Below, piece by piece: positions 42,024-51,478 of a DNA stretch of 64,000 bases. This DNA comes from Alphaproteobacteria bacterium (lineage in GTDB: Bacteria; Pseudomonadota; Alphaproteobacteria; CAAHEQ01; UBA3637), in NCBI GenBank assembly GCA_017466695.1, contig JAFTTR010000031.1:1-64000 (forward strand). The letters are read 5' to 3'. Each line of letters opens with the position of its first letter. Position 1 is the first letter of the stretch. The position numbers and the translations under genes are program-made. Below the pieces are notes generated by a model. The model was not told the origin of the DNA. It saw only the letters and a list, made by a program, of their open reading frames with translations, and did not search any database.

Positions 42024-42040
42024 TCCATCTAAACAAAAGA

Positions 42041-42073
42041 AAAAATCCCTACTTTGTAGTGGGGATTTTTTTA
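42041..42073 (+). terminator. Terminator of groESL
   Basis: AAAAATCCCTACT (42041-42053), TTGT loop, AGTGGGGATTTTT (42058-42070) with one G-U pair, then more T residues. It lies between convergent groL and rsmE and may serve both. Confidence 0.88.
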
Positions 42074-42085
42074 TGACTGTAAAAA

Positions 42086-42781
42086 TTAAAAAACTCGATA
42101 TTTCCAACAAGCCAAAATAGCGATAGAAGCTGTTTCGGCACGCAAAATTGTTGCACCCAAATGAAGTGTTGCTGTGTTTTTGTGCTTCTCAATATATTGA
42201 ACCTCTTTTAAAGTAAAACCACCTTCAGGTCCCACCAAAAAAACAGGTGTTAAAACGTCTACTTTTTTGTAATTTGTTTGCCCTCTTTCCGATAAGAAAA
42301 ACACAGTTGATTGAGCTGGTATTTGTTGAAATAAATCCATCAATAAAACAGGGTTATGCACAACAGGACAATCCAACCTTTCGGATTGTTCAGCTGCTTC
42401 TGCAACAATAGCTTTTGCCCTTTCTAAATTAAAATTTCGAACAACAGTTCTTTCCGTAATTACGGGATAAATTTCACTTACACCCAACTCTGTTGCTTTT
42501 TGCAAAACAAAATCCATATTTTCTTTTTTAATAATTGCTGGACACAAAATGCAAGGAGGAGTTTCCAAAAATTCTTTTGTTTTTTCAATAACTTGAAGTG
42601 AAAATTTCTTTTTTGATTCTTGTTTGATTTTTGATTTAAATTCACCCTCTTTTCCATTAAAAAGAAAAACTTCATCTCCCTCATTACAACGCATGACATG
42701 GATTAAATAATGTGCCTTCTTTTCATCAAGAGAAATAACTCTTCCCTCTTTTAATTCTTCTTCAATAAATAACCGTATCAT
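42086..42781 (-). CDS. rsmE: 16S rRNA m3U1498 methyltransferase RsmE
   Basis: 231 residues. SPOUT methyltransferase motifs VGPEGGFT and LHLGATILRAETA near the C-terminus; N-terminal PUA-like RNA-binding part (HYLIHVMRCNEGDEV). Overlaps the upstream fusion gene by one base. Confidence 0.95.
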   Translation of the reverse strand: MIRLFIEEELKEGRVISLDEKKAHYLIHVMRCNEGDEVFLFNGKEGEFKSKIKQESKKKFSLQVIEKTKEFLETPPCILCPAIIKKENMDFVLQKATELGVSEIYPVITERTVVRNFNLERAKAIVAEAAEQSERLDCPVVHNPVLLMDLFQQIPAQSTVFFLSERGQTNYKKVDVLTPVFLVGPEGGFTLKEVQYIEKHKNTATLHLGATILRAETASIAILACWKYRVF

Positions 42782-44772
42782 TATTTTTTCTTTCTTTGTG
42801 GGGGTAATGCATCAACCCAAACCAAGGTAACATCATCTTGTGGTGGAGGTGGAAGCATTTTAAAAAACAATTGCATCAATTGAGAAACAGCTTCTCTTGT
42901 ATTTTTGTATCGAAACACTGTTTGCAACAAACTGATTAAACCTTCTTCACCTAAACGCAATCCATCAGCGCCTTTTTCTTCTACCAAAGCATCGCTGTAT
43001 AAAATCAACTTGTCCCCTGGACAAAAATCAATTTTATAATCATCATATTTTGCATTTGGAGAGATTCCTAAAGGAAGTCCTTGAGTTGATAACAGCAATA
43101 TTCCATTTCTTGTTTTTAAAAATGGGGGTGGCGATCCAGCTCCAGCATAAGAAAGCGTCTGCGCATTTGTATCAAAAATACAAAAGAAGAAAGTTGCAAA
43201 CTGTCCTCTAGGTAATAATTGGCATAATTGTAAATTTAACAACCTTAAAAAGTCTGATGGGTTTTTAACTTTATCTTTTAATTGAAATATTAATGTATGC
43301 AATCTAAATGTATTTAAAGAGGCAGATAAACCGTGTCCTGAAAAATCACACAAGAATAGTCCAAATTTCTTTTCCGACAACTCAATAATTTGCCAAAAAT
43401 CACCACCCAATCTATCTGAAGGAGAAAAGAAAGAAGCAATATCCACATTACATTTTTCTTTAATCTGTTCTAATTGACTGCTTTGAGGCAACAAACTTCT
43501 TTGCATTTTTTGGGATAAACGCAATTCTTCATTAATTTGACTAAGCTGAGCCGAAAGATATTCCACCAGTTTTTTATTTTCTAAATGCACTCGAACACGT
43601 GTAAAAAACTCTAATGGATTAATTGGTTTTGTAATAAAGTCAGATGCACCAGCTTTAAACGTTCTATCCCTTGCCTCCCGCGTATCTGTTGATGTTTGAA
43701 TCAAAATTGGAATTTTGTGTTCTTTATCAATTTGTTTGAGTTGTAAAAGAACTTCATATCCATCCATTTTAGGTAACACAATATCTAAAATAATTAAATC
43801 TGGCTTAAATTCTACAACTTTTTTAAGACCTTCTTCACCGGTTGAAGCCACCTCAATTCGTCCCACGCCGATTTGGGCTAACAACCCAGCTAACAGAGCT
43901 TGATTACTTTTGTTATCTTCAATAATAAGCACTTTACTTGAAGAGATATCTGTTTGAACAACAACCTCAGGGGTTGACGCCAAATTTTGAATCACACTGC
44001 TTTTTTTATTTTCCTTTAAGAACGAAAGCGTAATTTCTTTACCATAATTATCAATGGTACAAGAATCAACCGCATGAGCAATAATTTGTAGCCCACGACC
44101 ACTTTTTGAAGAAGCATCCCCTGAATCTCTTTTTAAAATTTGAGCCAAAGAATACCCCATACCTTCATCTTTAATTTTAATTTCAAGTTTAAACTTATTC
44201 CACACCGAGCAAATTGAAATTGCTTTTTTTGCATATTTGGGTGAATTTAATCTACGACTAATTAAATCGAGATACGACACAAAACCAACAACATCTTGTC
44301 GCATGGAACTAGATAATTCCAAATTTCCATGAAATAATCCATTCACTAAAGATTCATGAACGGCCAAATGAATAGCTTTGCGTCTGGCATCTGAAAATTT
44401 ACGCCTTGATTGGAGCGCTCCAGTAAAAATATAGGCCACATCATATTTATACACGAGAGGCCCTGTTAATAAAAAACTTAATCCATTTGGATATTTGTGT
44501 GTTTTTTGATATTCTATAAAATCAACAACACTCCTTTTAGTGGCATTCGCATCAATGATTCCATCGATAGGTAATTTTAATATTTCTTTAAAACGCTCTT
44601 CAGAAACATCCCCTATAATAACACACAAAGCAGGAATCTGTTTTTTTGACCCCTCTGTTAAAAAAGGTTTTTCTTTACTTGGCCAAAGCGGTAAATGCAA
44701 CATTTTAGAGAATTTTTGAATTTTCTCTAAACTAACACCCTCTCCTGTTAAATAAATTACTTTCTCACTCAT
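42781..44772 (-). CDS. HATPase - receiver - PP2C (SpoIIE-type) fusion protein
   Basis: 663 residues from the ATG at 44772 (GGA upstream; the frame extends to 44877 without a good site). Residues 1-125: an unrecognised alpha/beta domain. About 130-255: a GHKL ATPase with N-box HESLVNGLFHGN and DEGMG, as in RsbW anti-sigma kinases. About 280-400: a response-regulator receiver with phospho-acceptor Asp-330. 400-440: coiled coil. 445-655: a PP2C phosphatase with DRLGGDF and DFSGHG. Kinase-like and phosphatase domains of a partner-switching system are thus joined through a receiver. The sensor kinase, anti-sigma antagonist and sigma factor are not in the window. Confidence 0.85.
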   Translation of the reverse strand: MSEKVIYLTGEGVSLEKIQKFSKMLHLPLWPSKEKPFLTEGSKKQIPALCVIIGDVSEERFKEILKLPIDGIIDANATKRSVVDFIEYQKTHKYPNGLSFLLTGPLVYKYDVAYIFTGALQSRRKFSDARRKAIHLAVHESLVNGLFHGNLELSSSMRQDVVGFVSYLDLISRRLNSPKYAKKAISICSVWNKFKLEIKIKDEGMGYSLAQILKRDSGDASSKSGRGLQIIAHAVDSCTIDNYGKEITLSFLKENKKSSVIQNLASTPEVVVQTDISSSKVLIIEDNKSNQALLAGLLAQIGVGRIEVASTGEEGLKKVVEFKPDLIILDIVLPKMDGYEVLLQLKQIDKEHKIPILIQTSTDTREARDRTFKAGASDFITKPINPLEFFTRVRVHLENKKLVEYLSAQLSQINEELRLSQKMQRSLLPQSSQLEQIKEKCNVDIASFFSPSDRLGGDFWQIIELSEKKFGLFLCDFSGHGLSASLNTFRLHTLIFQLKDKVKNPSDFLRLLNLQLCQLLPRGQFATFFFCIFDTNAQTLSYAGAGSPPPFLKTRNGILLLSTQGLPLGISPNAKYDDYKIDFCPGDKLILYSDALVEEKGADGLRLGEEGLISLLQTVFRYKNTREAVSQLMQLFFKMLPPPPQDDVTLVWVDALPPQRKKK

Positions 44773-44928
44773 ATTTTCCAGTATAATAAAAGCAGATAAA
44801 AAAACAAGCTTTTTTATTTTTAAATTCAAAAAAGTTAAAAAAACTTTGCTCTTTATTTCATTTTTTGTTATACTCAAAAAATCTTAACAGGTTTGCACAT
44901 TTGCGAACCACTACTGAAAGGATATATC

Positions 44929-46485
44929 ATGAAAAAAGTTAATCCAGTTATGATTTCAGGCAAAGAAGTTATCCCTTTGATTGAAGGGGGAAAAGGCATT
45001 GCCGTTTCAGATGGTCAATCTTCAGGTGCTTGGGCAAAAGCTGGAGCAGTCGGCACAATTTCAGGCGTTTTTGCTGATGAATATGATGAAAAAGGAAAGG
45101 TTATTCCTAAAGTTTACACTCAAAAAACAAGGCCAGAACGTCACAAAGAGCTCATTGAAATGTCCATTCGTGGTGGTATTTCTCAAGCAAAAATTGCTCA
45201 TGAAATTTCTGGTGGTAATGGGCGTATTCATATGAATGTTTTATGGGAAATGGGTGGTAGTATCCCAATTTTAGAAGGCGTCATGAACGCTTGCGAACAG
45301 GTAATGAAAAACATCCGAGAAAAAGCACCAGAAAAATATCAAGAAAAAATCGTTGCCATGGGAGAAAAAGTTCAAGAAACTCTTGGTTCACTGCGTTTCC
45401 AATACCAAAAAAGAATGGGTGAAGCTGTTCCTGTTGTTGATGGTATGCTTGATAAAGTTCATAGTCTTGTTCATGGAATTACTTGTGGCGCAGGTATGCC
45501 ATATAAATTGGCAGAAATCGCTTCAAAATATGGATTGTATTACTATCCAATCGTTTCATCAGCCAGAGCCTTTAGAGCGCTTTGGTTAAGAAGTTACAAA
45601 AATTGTATGGAATATTTGGGCGGTGTTGTTTATGAAGACCCTTGGAGAGCTGGTGGTCATAATGGATTATCAAATTCAGAAAATCCTGAACAACCTGAAC
45701 GCCCTTACGAACGTTTAGTTGCTTTACGCAAACAATTAAATGAATACAATTTAAACCATGTTCCATTGATTATGGCTGGTGGAGTTTGGAATCTTTCAGA
45801 ATTCGAAGATTTAATCGATAATCCAGAAATTGGACCTATTGCTTTTCAATTAGGGACCAGACCGTTATTAACAAAAGAAAGCCCTGTCGCTAAAGCATGG
45901 CAAGGTTGTTTGAGAGGTCTTAAAAAAGGTGATATCATTTTACAACGTTTTTCACCAACAGGTTTTTACTCTTCTGCTGTGAACAACAAGTTTTTAAAAA
46001 CATTAATGGAACGCAAAGATACAGAAATGCCATATATGGAAAAATCAGAAGGTATTTTTGTAAAACCATTTGCCATTTCTCAAGCATTGACTGTTTATTT
46101 AACAGAACATGATTTTAAACGGGCAAATAAATTTTTAACTGGTTCTCGCCCTGTTGTCGCACGCACACCTGATAATTCTATTATCTTTTTAACAAATGAA
46201 GAAAATGAACAAATCAAACAAGATAGAGCCAATTGTGTTGGATGTTTATCAGCTTGTGCTTTCTCCGGTTGGTCTCAAGCAGATGGACATTTAGACAGAC
46301 TTCCTGATTCTCGTTCATTTTGTATCAACAAAACATTAACAGCAATTGCTCATGGTGAAAGTATTGACAACAACTTAATGTTCTGTGGCCATAGTGGGTA
46401 CCGTTTTGGAGAAGATCCAATGTACAAGAATGGGAATATCCCAAGTGTTCAAGAATTGATTGATGCTCTTTTACAAGGTCAATAA
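44929..46485 (+). CDS. NAD(P)H-dependent flavin oxidoreductase / nitronate monooxygenase family
   Basis: 518 residues from the ATG at 44929 (GAAAGGA upstream). A TIM-barrel FMN enzyme pattern: GKGIAVSDGQSSGAWAKAGAVGTISGV at the start, HGITCGAGMPYKLAEIA, and LIMAGGVWN and FQLGTRPL for phosphate binding. It is longer than typical nitronate monooxygenases (about 320-360 residues); the extra C-terminal part carries CVGCLSAC and other Cys residues that could bind metal or a cluster. Substrate unknown. A TTGCTC/TTATAC promoter is likely upstream, and a terminator follows. Confidence 0.8.
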   Translation: MKKVNPVMISGKEVIPLIEGGKGIAVSDGQSSGAWAKAGAVGTISGVFADEYDEKGKVIPKVYTQKTRPERHKELIEMSIRGGISQAKIAHEISGGNGRIHMNVLWEMGGSIPILEGVMNACEQVMKNIREKAPEKYQEKIVAMGEKVQETLGSLRFQYQKRMGEAVPVVDGMLDKVHSLVHGITCGAGMPYKLAEIASKYGLYYYPIVSSARAFRALWLRSYKNCMEYLGGVVYEDPWRAGGHNGLSNSENPEQPERPYERLVALRKQLNEYNLNHVPLIMAGGVWNLSEFEDLIDNPEIGPIAFQLGTRPLLTKESPVAKAWQGCLRGLKKGDIILQRFSPTGFYSSAVNNKFLKTLMERKDTEMPYMEKSEGIFVKPFAISQALTVYLTEHDFKRANKFLTGSRPVVARTPDNSIIFLTNEENEQIKQDRANCVGCLSACAFSGWSQADGHLDRLPDSRSFCINKTLTAIAHGESIDNNLMFCGHSGYRFGEDPMYKNGNIPSVQELIDALLQGQ

Positions 46486-46500
46486 TTCTAATAAAAAGGA

Positions 46501-46530
46501 AAAACCACCAATTAAATTGGTGGTTTTTTT
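46501..46530. terminator. Terminator between the flavin oxidoreductase and GT11 genes
   Basis: AAAACCACCAAT (46501-46512), TAA loop, ATTGGTGGTTTT (46516-46527), then more T residues. Convergent position, so it may serve both genes. Confidence 0.9.
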
Positions 46531-46556
46531 ATATCAAAAAACATTTATAAAAAATT

Positions 46557-47966
46557 TTATTTTTTTGTTACAAAATCATTTTTCTTTCTATCCCAATAAT
46601 GAAAATCAACATCTAAAACAACAAAATCTGGAGCCAAAAGAGATTTAAACCAATCTCCCGTCCAACTTGCGTGTTTGTCTGGAGCAATAATTATCTTATT
46701 TTTATTCTTGCTTAAAAAAGCACCCCACCAAGAAAATGTTGAATTTGCAATAATGTGATTTTTACAAAATGACATTAATTCTAAATCCTGGTAATCTTTC
46801 TTATTCCAATCAACAAATGTATGAGGAGCATCTATTTTTAAATTTTCTCTCACCCACTTCATATCGTTTGAAAAAATATAAAAATGAGGATTATCCAAAT
46901 TTGCTTTCATATATTCAATGGCTTGTGTATAATATTTTTGTGTTAACAAAATATATCCCTGCCAAACATAATCCCCTCTTCTAACATGAATAGAAACAGA
47001 ATTTTCCTGTTGCATTTTTTGAGCAATTTCTTTGCTTTTTGCAAGCATTGGATGCTTAAAAACAGTGTGTTCTCTAATATAATCTTCGTATCCTGTAAAA
47101 TTACGCCATGACTGAGAATATCCATTTAAATAGATAAAATTTCCTTTTTCATTAATCGTGTGATGAGAGCTTCCATTTGAAACAAAATTTTCCACATGCT
47201 TTTTAACATATCCCGGTTGAGCGCCATAGTTAAATTTCACATTTTCACTTGTTTTGTAAGGTAATATTAAATGATTCTCAATATAGGATTGTTGATAAAA
47301 CAAGGGCTTTTTATTGTTTTTAAGCGCATAAATTACCCCACTCCAATACCCAAAAAGTTGATTTCCTAAACCACCTGATGGAATTTGTATTTCAACAAAA
47401 CCTTTTAATTTATCTTCTTTTAAGTTTTCATCTTTTTGAGCCAAATCAAAAGTTATTGGAACACTCTTATATTCGTTATTTTTTTTAACAAAGACTTCTG
47501 CACTAAACCGATCCCAACCGATTACCATATGTTTATCATCATCTTCTATAAGAGTACCACAATTATTTGACTCTTTACAAATCTTTTTACCATCAAAAGA
47601 TTTGTAAAGATAATTTTTCCACATTTTATGTATTGTAAATCGAACAGTATCACTTCGCTTTGCACACCCTGTATCAAAAAATCTTTTCAATCGATTAGGC
47701 TCTGCAAATAAAACCTTCTGATTGCGATGTAAAATTTCCTTTTGGAATAAACAGACGTGTAATTCTTTAAATTTTTTTCTCTCATTCTCAGAAAAAAACA
47801 ATGATAAGAATTTATTTTTTTTATCCTTATTGTTAAAAATTGATTCTTGCCCCGAAAAAAAGAAATATTCAGGTTCTTGAGAAAAAAAAGAAACCCCTTT
47901 TTCATATAGCGAAAAAGGATGAAATAAAATATATCCACATAAAATAAACAGTATAATTAATTTCAT
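46557..47966 (-). CDS. GT11-family glycosyltransferase (alpha-1,2-fucosyltransferase-like) with N-terminal accessory module
   Basis: 469 residues. An N-terminal hydrophobic segment (1-20) may anchor it. Residues 109-168 are a module with W, two Cys (KICKES and NCGT), WD and EVFV, shared with the GT2 protein at 8896-10242. The GT11 domain runs from about 192: GGLGNQLFGYW, the GDP-sugar motif VRRGDYV, and the late ANSTFSWWGAFL. GT11 enzymes transfer fucose from GDP-fucose to make H-type antigens, so a surface glycan resembling host glycans is possible (inference). A single gene with its own promoter. Confidence 0.85.
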   Translation of the reverse strand: MKLIILFILCGYILFHPFSLYEKGVSFFSQEPEYFFFSGQESIFNNKDKKNKFLSLFFSENERKKFKELHVCLFQKEILHRNQKVLFAEPNRLKRFFDTGCAKRSDTVRFTIHKMWKNYLYKSFDGKKICKESNNCGTLIEDDDKHMVIGWDRFSAEVFVKKNNEYKSVPITFDLAQKDENLKEDKLKGFVEIQIPSGGLGNQLFGYWSGVIYALKNNKKPLFYQQSYIENHLILPYKTSENVKFNYGAQPGYVKKHVENFVSNGSSHHTINEKGNFIYLNGYSQSWRNFTGYEDYIREHTVFKHPMLAKSKEIAQKMQQENSVSIHVRRGDYVWQGYILLTQKYYTQAIEYMKANLDNPHFYIFSNDMKWVRENLKIDAPHTFVDWNKKDYQDLELMSFCKNHIIANSTFSWWGAFLSKNKNKIIIAPDKHASWTGDWFKSLLAPDFVVLDVDFHYWDRKKNDFVTKK

Positions 47967-47986
47967 TTGTTGCCTATTTTTTTATC

Positions 47987-48015
47987 ACTATATATGGATT
48001 TTAAAATGATGTCAA
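47987..48015 (-). promoter_or_regulatory. Sigma-70-like promoter of the GT11 gene
   Basis: Minus-strand TTGACA (48015-48010), 17 bases, TATAGT (47992-47987), 21 bases before the ATG. Confidence 0.7.
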
Positions 48016-48115
48016 TTTATATCATTCTATATTCATGAGCACTTACCACTTTTTATTTGCAATTTAATTCTCTTTTAGATAAGATAAAAAAAACGAGAGG
48101 ACGAAAGGAGATATT

Positions 48116-49474
48116 ATGAAAAATCTATTAATTAAAAGCTTGTCTCTTATCAGTATAACCTGTTTAACCACACAAACAAATGCCATGGAAATATCTCCCA
48201 TTATTTGTCAAAATAAAACGTGTCTTCCAGCCTATCAATCTGTTACAAAAGATCACTTATTTGAACATCTTAATTATTTGATTGAAAAAAATATTAATAC
48301 ACCAATTACAATTTGCGAAGCCGATCCAACCTCCAAAACATGTTTAAAGAAAGGGATTTCTGTTCCTGTTATTACAAATAATGCTCAAGTAAATATGGAT
48401 ATTTTATCTGCTCGTTTAATTGATGCAAAAAAAGTACCCGATACAGCTGGAATTGATTTAATTGTCGACTATAAAACAAAGGCTGGGAATATTTTTCCAA
48501 CCTGTCAAACAGCTTTTTCCAGATTAGGTATTTTAAATTATAATTCCATTCAAGTTATTGCACCTGAATTTTCATGTAATTTAACCCAAACAACACCTTC
48601 GTCCTTAAGTTTTGCCCAATATATTGATTATATCAATTTTGATACAGCAAATATTGGTATCCATTATGTCGTTGGAAATGCTGCTGGACAAAACAAAACA
48701 GGGTATATGTTGTTAAGTTTTGAAAAACAGGCTCCATTTGCTTCTCATCCGGTATTTCCAATGCCTGAAGTTGCGAAACTTGTGCAATCAAAAGTTGAAG
48801 CCCCTGCTCATACAAAAATAGAGCCTGTTTGGATGAAACCAACTCCTTTTTTAACACTTGAAAAGCCAACTTTTGTTAATCAAGATTGTATGAATACCCC
48901 TGAAGGCTGTCCTAATTTGGCTCTCAATATGCCAGCTGTTACACCTCAAGGAACTCAACCCACAATGAAACAAAATGTTGCCTCAACAACTGGACTTATT
49001 GAACAAGATAAAGTTATTTTACCCCCAACTCAAGGTATTAGAAAAACTGTTACGACACGCAAGCAAATCATTAAAGAGGGTGAACCCGTTGCCATTGAAG
49101 AAGAGGTTGTACACTATATACAAGACAGCCCATCAGCTCCTTTAAAACCTGTTGAACCTATAGAACAAGAAAAATCTCTGGAACCTCAAGAGCTACCAAG
49201 TCCTCAAATGCCAGAGATGCTCTATCCAGCTCTTTTAATAGATCAACAACCAGCCCCTGAATATATCTTTCCACAAGAAGTTGTTTTGTCAAATGCTGAA
49301 ATCGAGGCTATTAATCAATCAGCCCCAGTTCCACAAGAGCCAACTATTATAAAACAACCAATCAAAGAACCCATTCTACAAAATGAACAACCTGTGATTA
49401 TTCAGGATCACTCCATTACAAAAGAAGAACCCTCTTCTTTTTTGGATAAATTAGGAAAATATTTTTATTTTTAA
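48116..49474 (+). CDS. Secreted or periplasmic protein of unknown function with P/E/Q-rich tail
   Basis: 452 residues. Signal peptide (MKNLLIKSLSLISITCLTTQTNA, cleavage near 23). Residues 24-210 look globular, with Cys at ICQNKTC, ICEADPTSKTC and later pairs that could form disulfides. From about 270 the chain is rich in Pro, Glu and Gln (probably disordered), ending in a short helix. GAAAGGAG lies before the ATG, with a TTGCAA/TAAGAT promoter. The M16 peptidase gene starts 12 bases after it. No family recognised. Confidence 0.7.
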   Translation: MKNLLIKSLSLISITCLTTQTNAMEISPIICQNKTCLPAYQSVTKDHLFEHLNYLIEKNINTPITICEADPTSKTCLKKGISVPVITNNAQVNMDILSARLIDAKKVPDTAGIDLIVDYKTKAGNIFPTCQTAFSRLGILNYNSIQVIAPEFSCNLTQTTPSSLSFAQYIDYINFDTANIGIHYVVGNAAGQNKTGYMLLSFEKQAPFASHPVFPMPEVAKLVQSKVEAPAHTKIEPVWMKPTPFLTLEKPTFVNQDCMNTPEGCPNLALNMPAVTPQGTQPTMKQNVASTTGLIEQDKVILPPTQGIRKTVTTRKQIIKEGEPVAIEEEVVHYIQDSPSAPLKPVEPIEQEKSLEPQELPSPQMPEMLYPALLIDQQPAPEYIFPQEVVLSNAEIEAINQSAPVPQEPTIIKQPIKEPILQNEQPVIIQDHSITKEEPSSFLDKLGKYFYF

Positions 49475-49486
49475 ATAGGTATACGA

Positions 49487-50740
49487 ATGATAAAAACAAC
49501 AACATTACCAAATAAAATCAGAATTATCACCGATTCATTTGACCATGCAGACAGCGTTTCCCTTGGTGTATGGGTCAGTGTTGGTGCTAGATATGAAACA
49601 AAAGATATAAATGGCATTTCTCACATGCTTGAGCATATGGCATTTAAAGGAACAACATCTCGCTCTTCATATCAAATTTCAAAAGAAATCGAAGATGTTG
49701 GCGGTTTTATTAATGCCTATACAGGCAAAAATATGACAGCTTACTATGTGCGTGTATTAAAAGAACATCAAGAAAAAGGCTTGGACATCATTGCTGATAT
49801 TTTACAAAACTCTGTGATGGATAAAGAAGAGCTTGCAAAAGAAAAAGGCGTAATTATTCAAGAAATTAACATGCAAAATGATACGCCTGATGATTTGGTT
49901 TTTGATTATTTTAATGAAGTTGCCTATCCAAACCAACCTCTTGGAAGAGCTATTTTGGGTACCGTTGACACTGTCAAACAAATTTCAAGTGAACAACTCT
50001 TAGAATATATGCACTCACAATACACAACAAGCAGAATTATTGTCAGCGCTTCAGGGGCAGTCAACCATGAAGAGTTTGTGAATGCATGTATTCAAAAATT
50101 GACTTCCTTTAACAATCACAAAATGCCTAAAGCAAAGAAAGCAACATACAAAGGAGGGGAAAAACGTGTTGTAAAATCTCATGAACAAGTTAATCTTGTT
50201 TTAGGTTTTGAAAGCGCTCCTTATATAAGTGATGATTACTATACAACCAAAATCTTAGCAAGCATTTTAGGGGGTGGTATGTCTTCTCGATTGTTCCAGG
50301 AAATTCGAGAAAAAAGAGGTCTTGTTTACTCTATTTATGCATTTAATGCTGCCGAAACAGATACAGGAATCTTTGGTGTATATGCAGGCACAGGAGAAAA
50401 AGAAGTTAAAGAATTAATGCCAGTTTTGTGTGATGAACTTGTTAAGTTGCCACATTCCATAACAGAAGAAGAAATTGAACGCTCAAAAGCAAGATTAAGA
50501 GCCAATATTCTCATGCGATTAGAAAATATTTCTTCTCATGCAGAAATGAACGCTATTGATACTATTTTGTTTGGGAAAATTATTCCTAAAGAAGAAGTTA
50601 TTGCTAAAATCAATGCAGTTCAAAAAACTGATTTGGAAAGAGTTGCAGGGGAAATTATTTCAAAGCAACCAACACTTGCTGCATTAGGCCCTATCAATGA
50701 GGTTCTACCATTTGAAAAAATCATTGATAGATTGAAGTAG
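49487..50740 (+). CDS. M16 family zinc peptidase (processing-peptidase-like)
   Basis: 417 residues. Inverted zinc motif HMLEH (46-50) with the distal Glu in KGVIIQEINM, and the second-domain signature GLVYSIYAFN. No signal peptide visible. The length and motifs fit the single-domain-pair M16B group, which includes the alphaproteobacterial relatives of the mitochondrial processing peptidase. Probably co-transcribed with the upstream secreted protein. Confidence 0.93.
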   Translation: MIKTTTLPNKIRIITDSFDHADSVSLGVWVSVGARYETKDINGISHMLEHMAFKGTTSRSSYQISKEIEDVGGFINAYTGKNMTAYYVRVLKEHQEKGLDIIADILQNSVMDKEELAKEKGVIIQEINMQNDTPDDLVFDYFNEVAYPNQPLGRAILGTVDTVKQISSEQLLEYMHSQYTTSRIIVSASGAVNHEEFVNACIQKLTSFNNHKMPKAKKATYKGGEKRVVKSHEQVNLVLGFESAPYISDDYYTTKILASILGGGMSSRLFQEIREKRGLVYSIYAFNAAETDTGIFGVYAGTGEKEVKELMPVLCDELVKLPHSITEEEIERSKARLRANILMRLENISSHAEMNAIDTILFGKIIPKEEVIAKINAVQKTDLERVAGEIISKQPTLAALGPINEVLPFEKIIDRLK

Positions 50741-50822
50741 GCATACCTTATTCAGACTTGAAAAAACAAAACTATTTTGATAAACAACAAAATAGACCGT
50801 ATTATTGTGCATAGGAGAAAAA

Positions 50823-51476
50823 ATGCCAAACTTTAATCTTGAAAAAGAGTTTAATTCTAAAGGACTTGTTTTTGGTTTAGATGAAGCAGGGAGAGGGCCT
50901 TGGTGTGGACCTGTTGTTGCTGCTTGTGTTTGTTGGCCCAATTTTGAAATTCCAAGTGAACTTGAAGAACAAATTGATGATTCAAAAAAGCTTTCAGCCT
51001 CTAAAAGAGAGCAATTATTTGAACTTATCATGCAATCAAATGCTATTATCGGCATTGGACTTTCTTCTTCAACAGAAATTGATGAAAAAAATATTTTACA
51101 AGCAACCTTTTTAGCAATGGAAAGAGCTATAGACCAAGCACAAAAAAACTACAACATAACTGCGTCAGCTCTTTTAATTGATGGAAACAGATTACCAAAA
51201 AACATCTCCATTCCAGCTAAAGCAATTATCAAAGGTGATCACCTCTCCCTATCTATTGCCTCTGCCTCCATTATAGCGAAAGTAACCAGAGACAAACTGA
51301 TGAAAGAAATGGCAAAATCTTACCCACAATATGGATGGGATAAAAATGCTGGATACGGCACAAAAGAACACATAAGCGCAATTGAAAAATATGGCATAAC
51401 TTCTTTACATAGACGTTCTTATGCCCCTATTAAACGTTATTTGGAACATAAACCTATTTTAGAAAAGAAATCATAA
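50823..51476 (+). CDS. rnhB: Ribonuclease HII
   Basis: 217 residues from the ATG at 50823, which has AGGAG upstream; the frame runs back to a TTG at 50805 that would include that site. Catalytic DEAGRGPWCGPV (Asp-20, Glu-21), DDSKKLS and KVTRD motifs. Removes RNA from RNA-DNA hybrids. Confidence 0.96.
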   Translation: MPNFNLEKEFNSKGLVFGLDEAGRGPWCGPVVAACVCWPNFEIPSELEEQIDDSKKLSASKREQLFELIMQSNAIIGIGLSSSTEIDEKNILQATFLAMERAIDQAQKNYNITASALLIDGNRLPKNISIPAKAIIKGDHLSLSIASASIIAKVTRDKLMKEMAKSYPQYGWDKNAGYGTKEHISAIEKYGITSLHRRSYAPIKRYLEHKPILEKKS

Positions 51477-51478
51477 AA

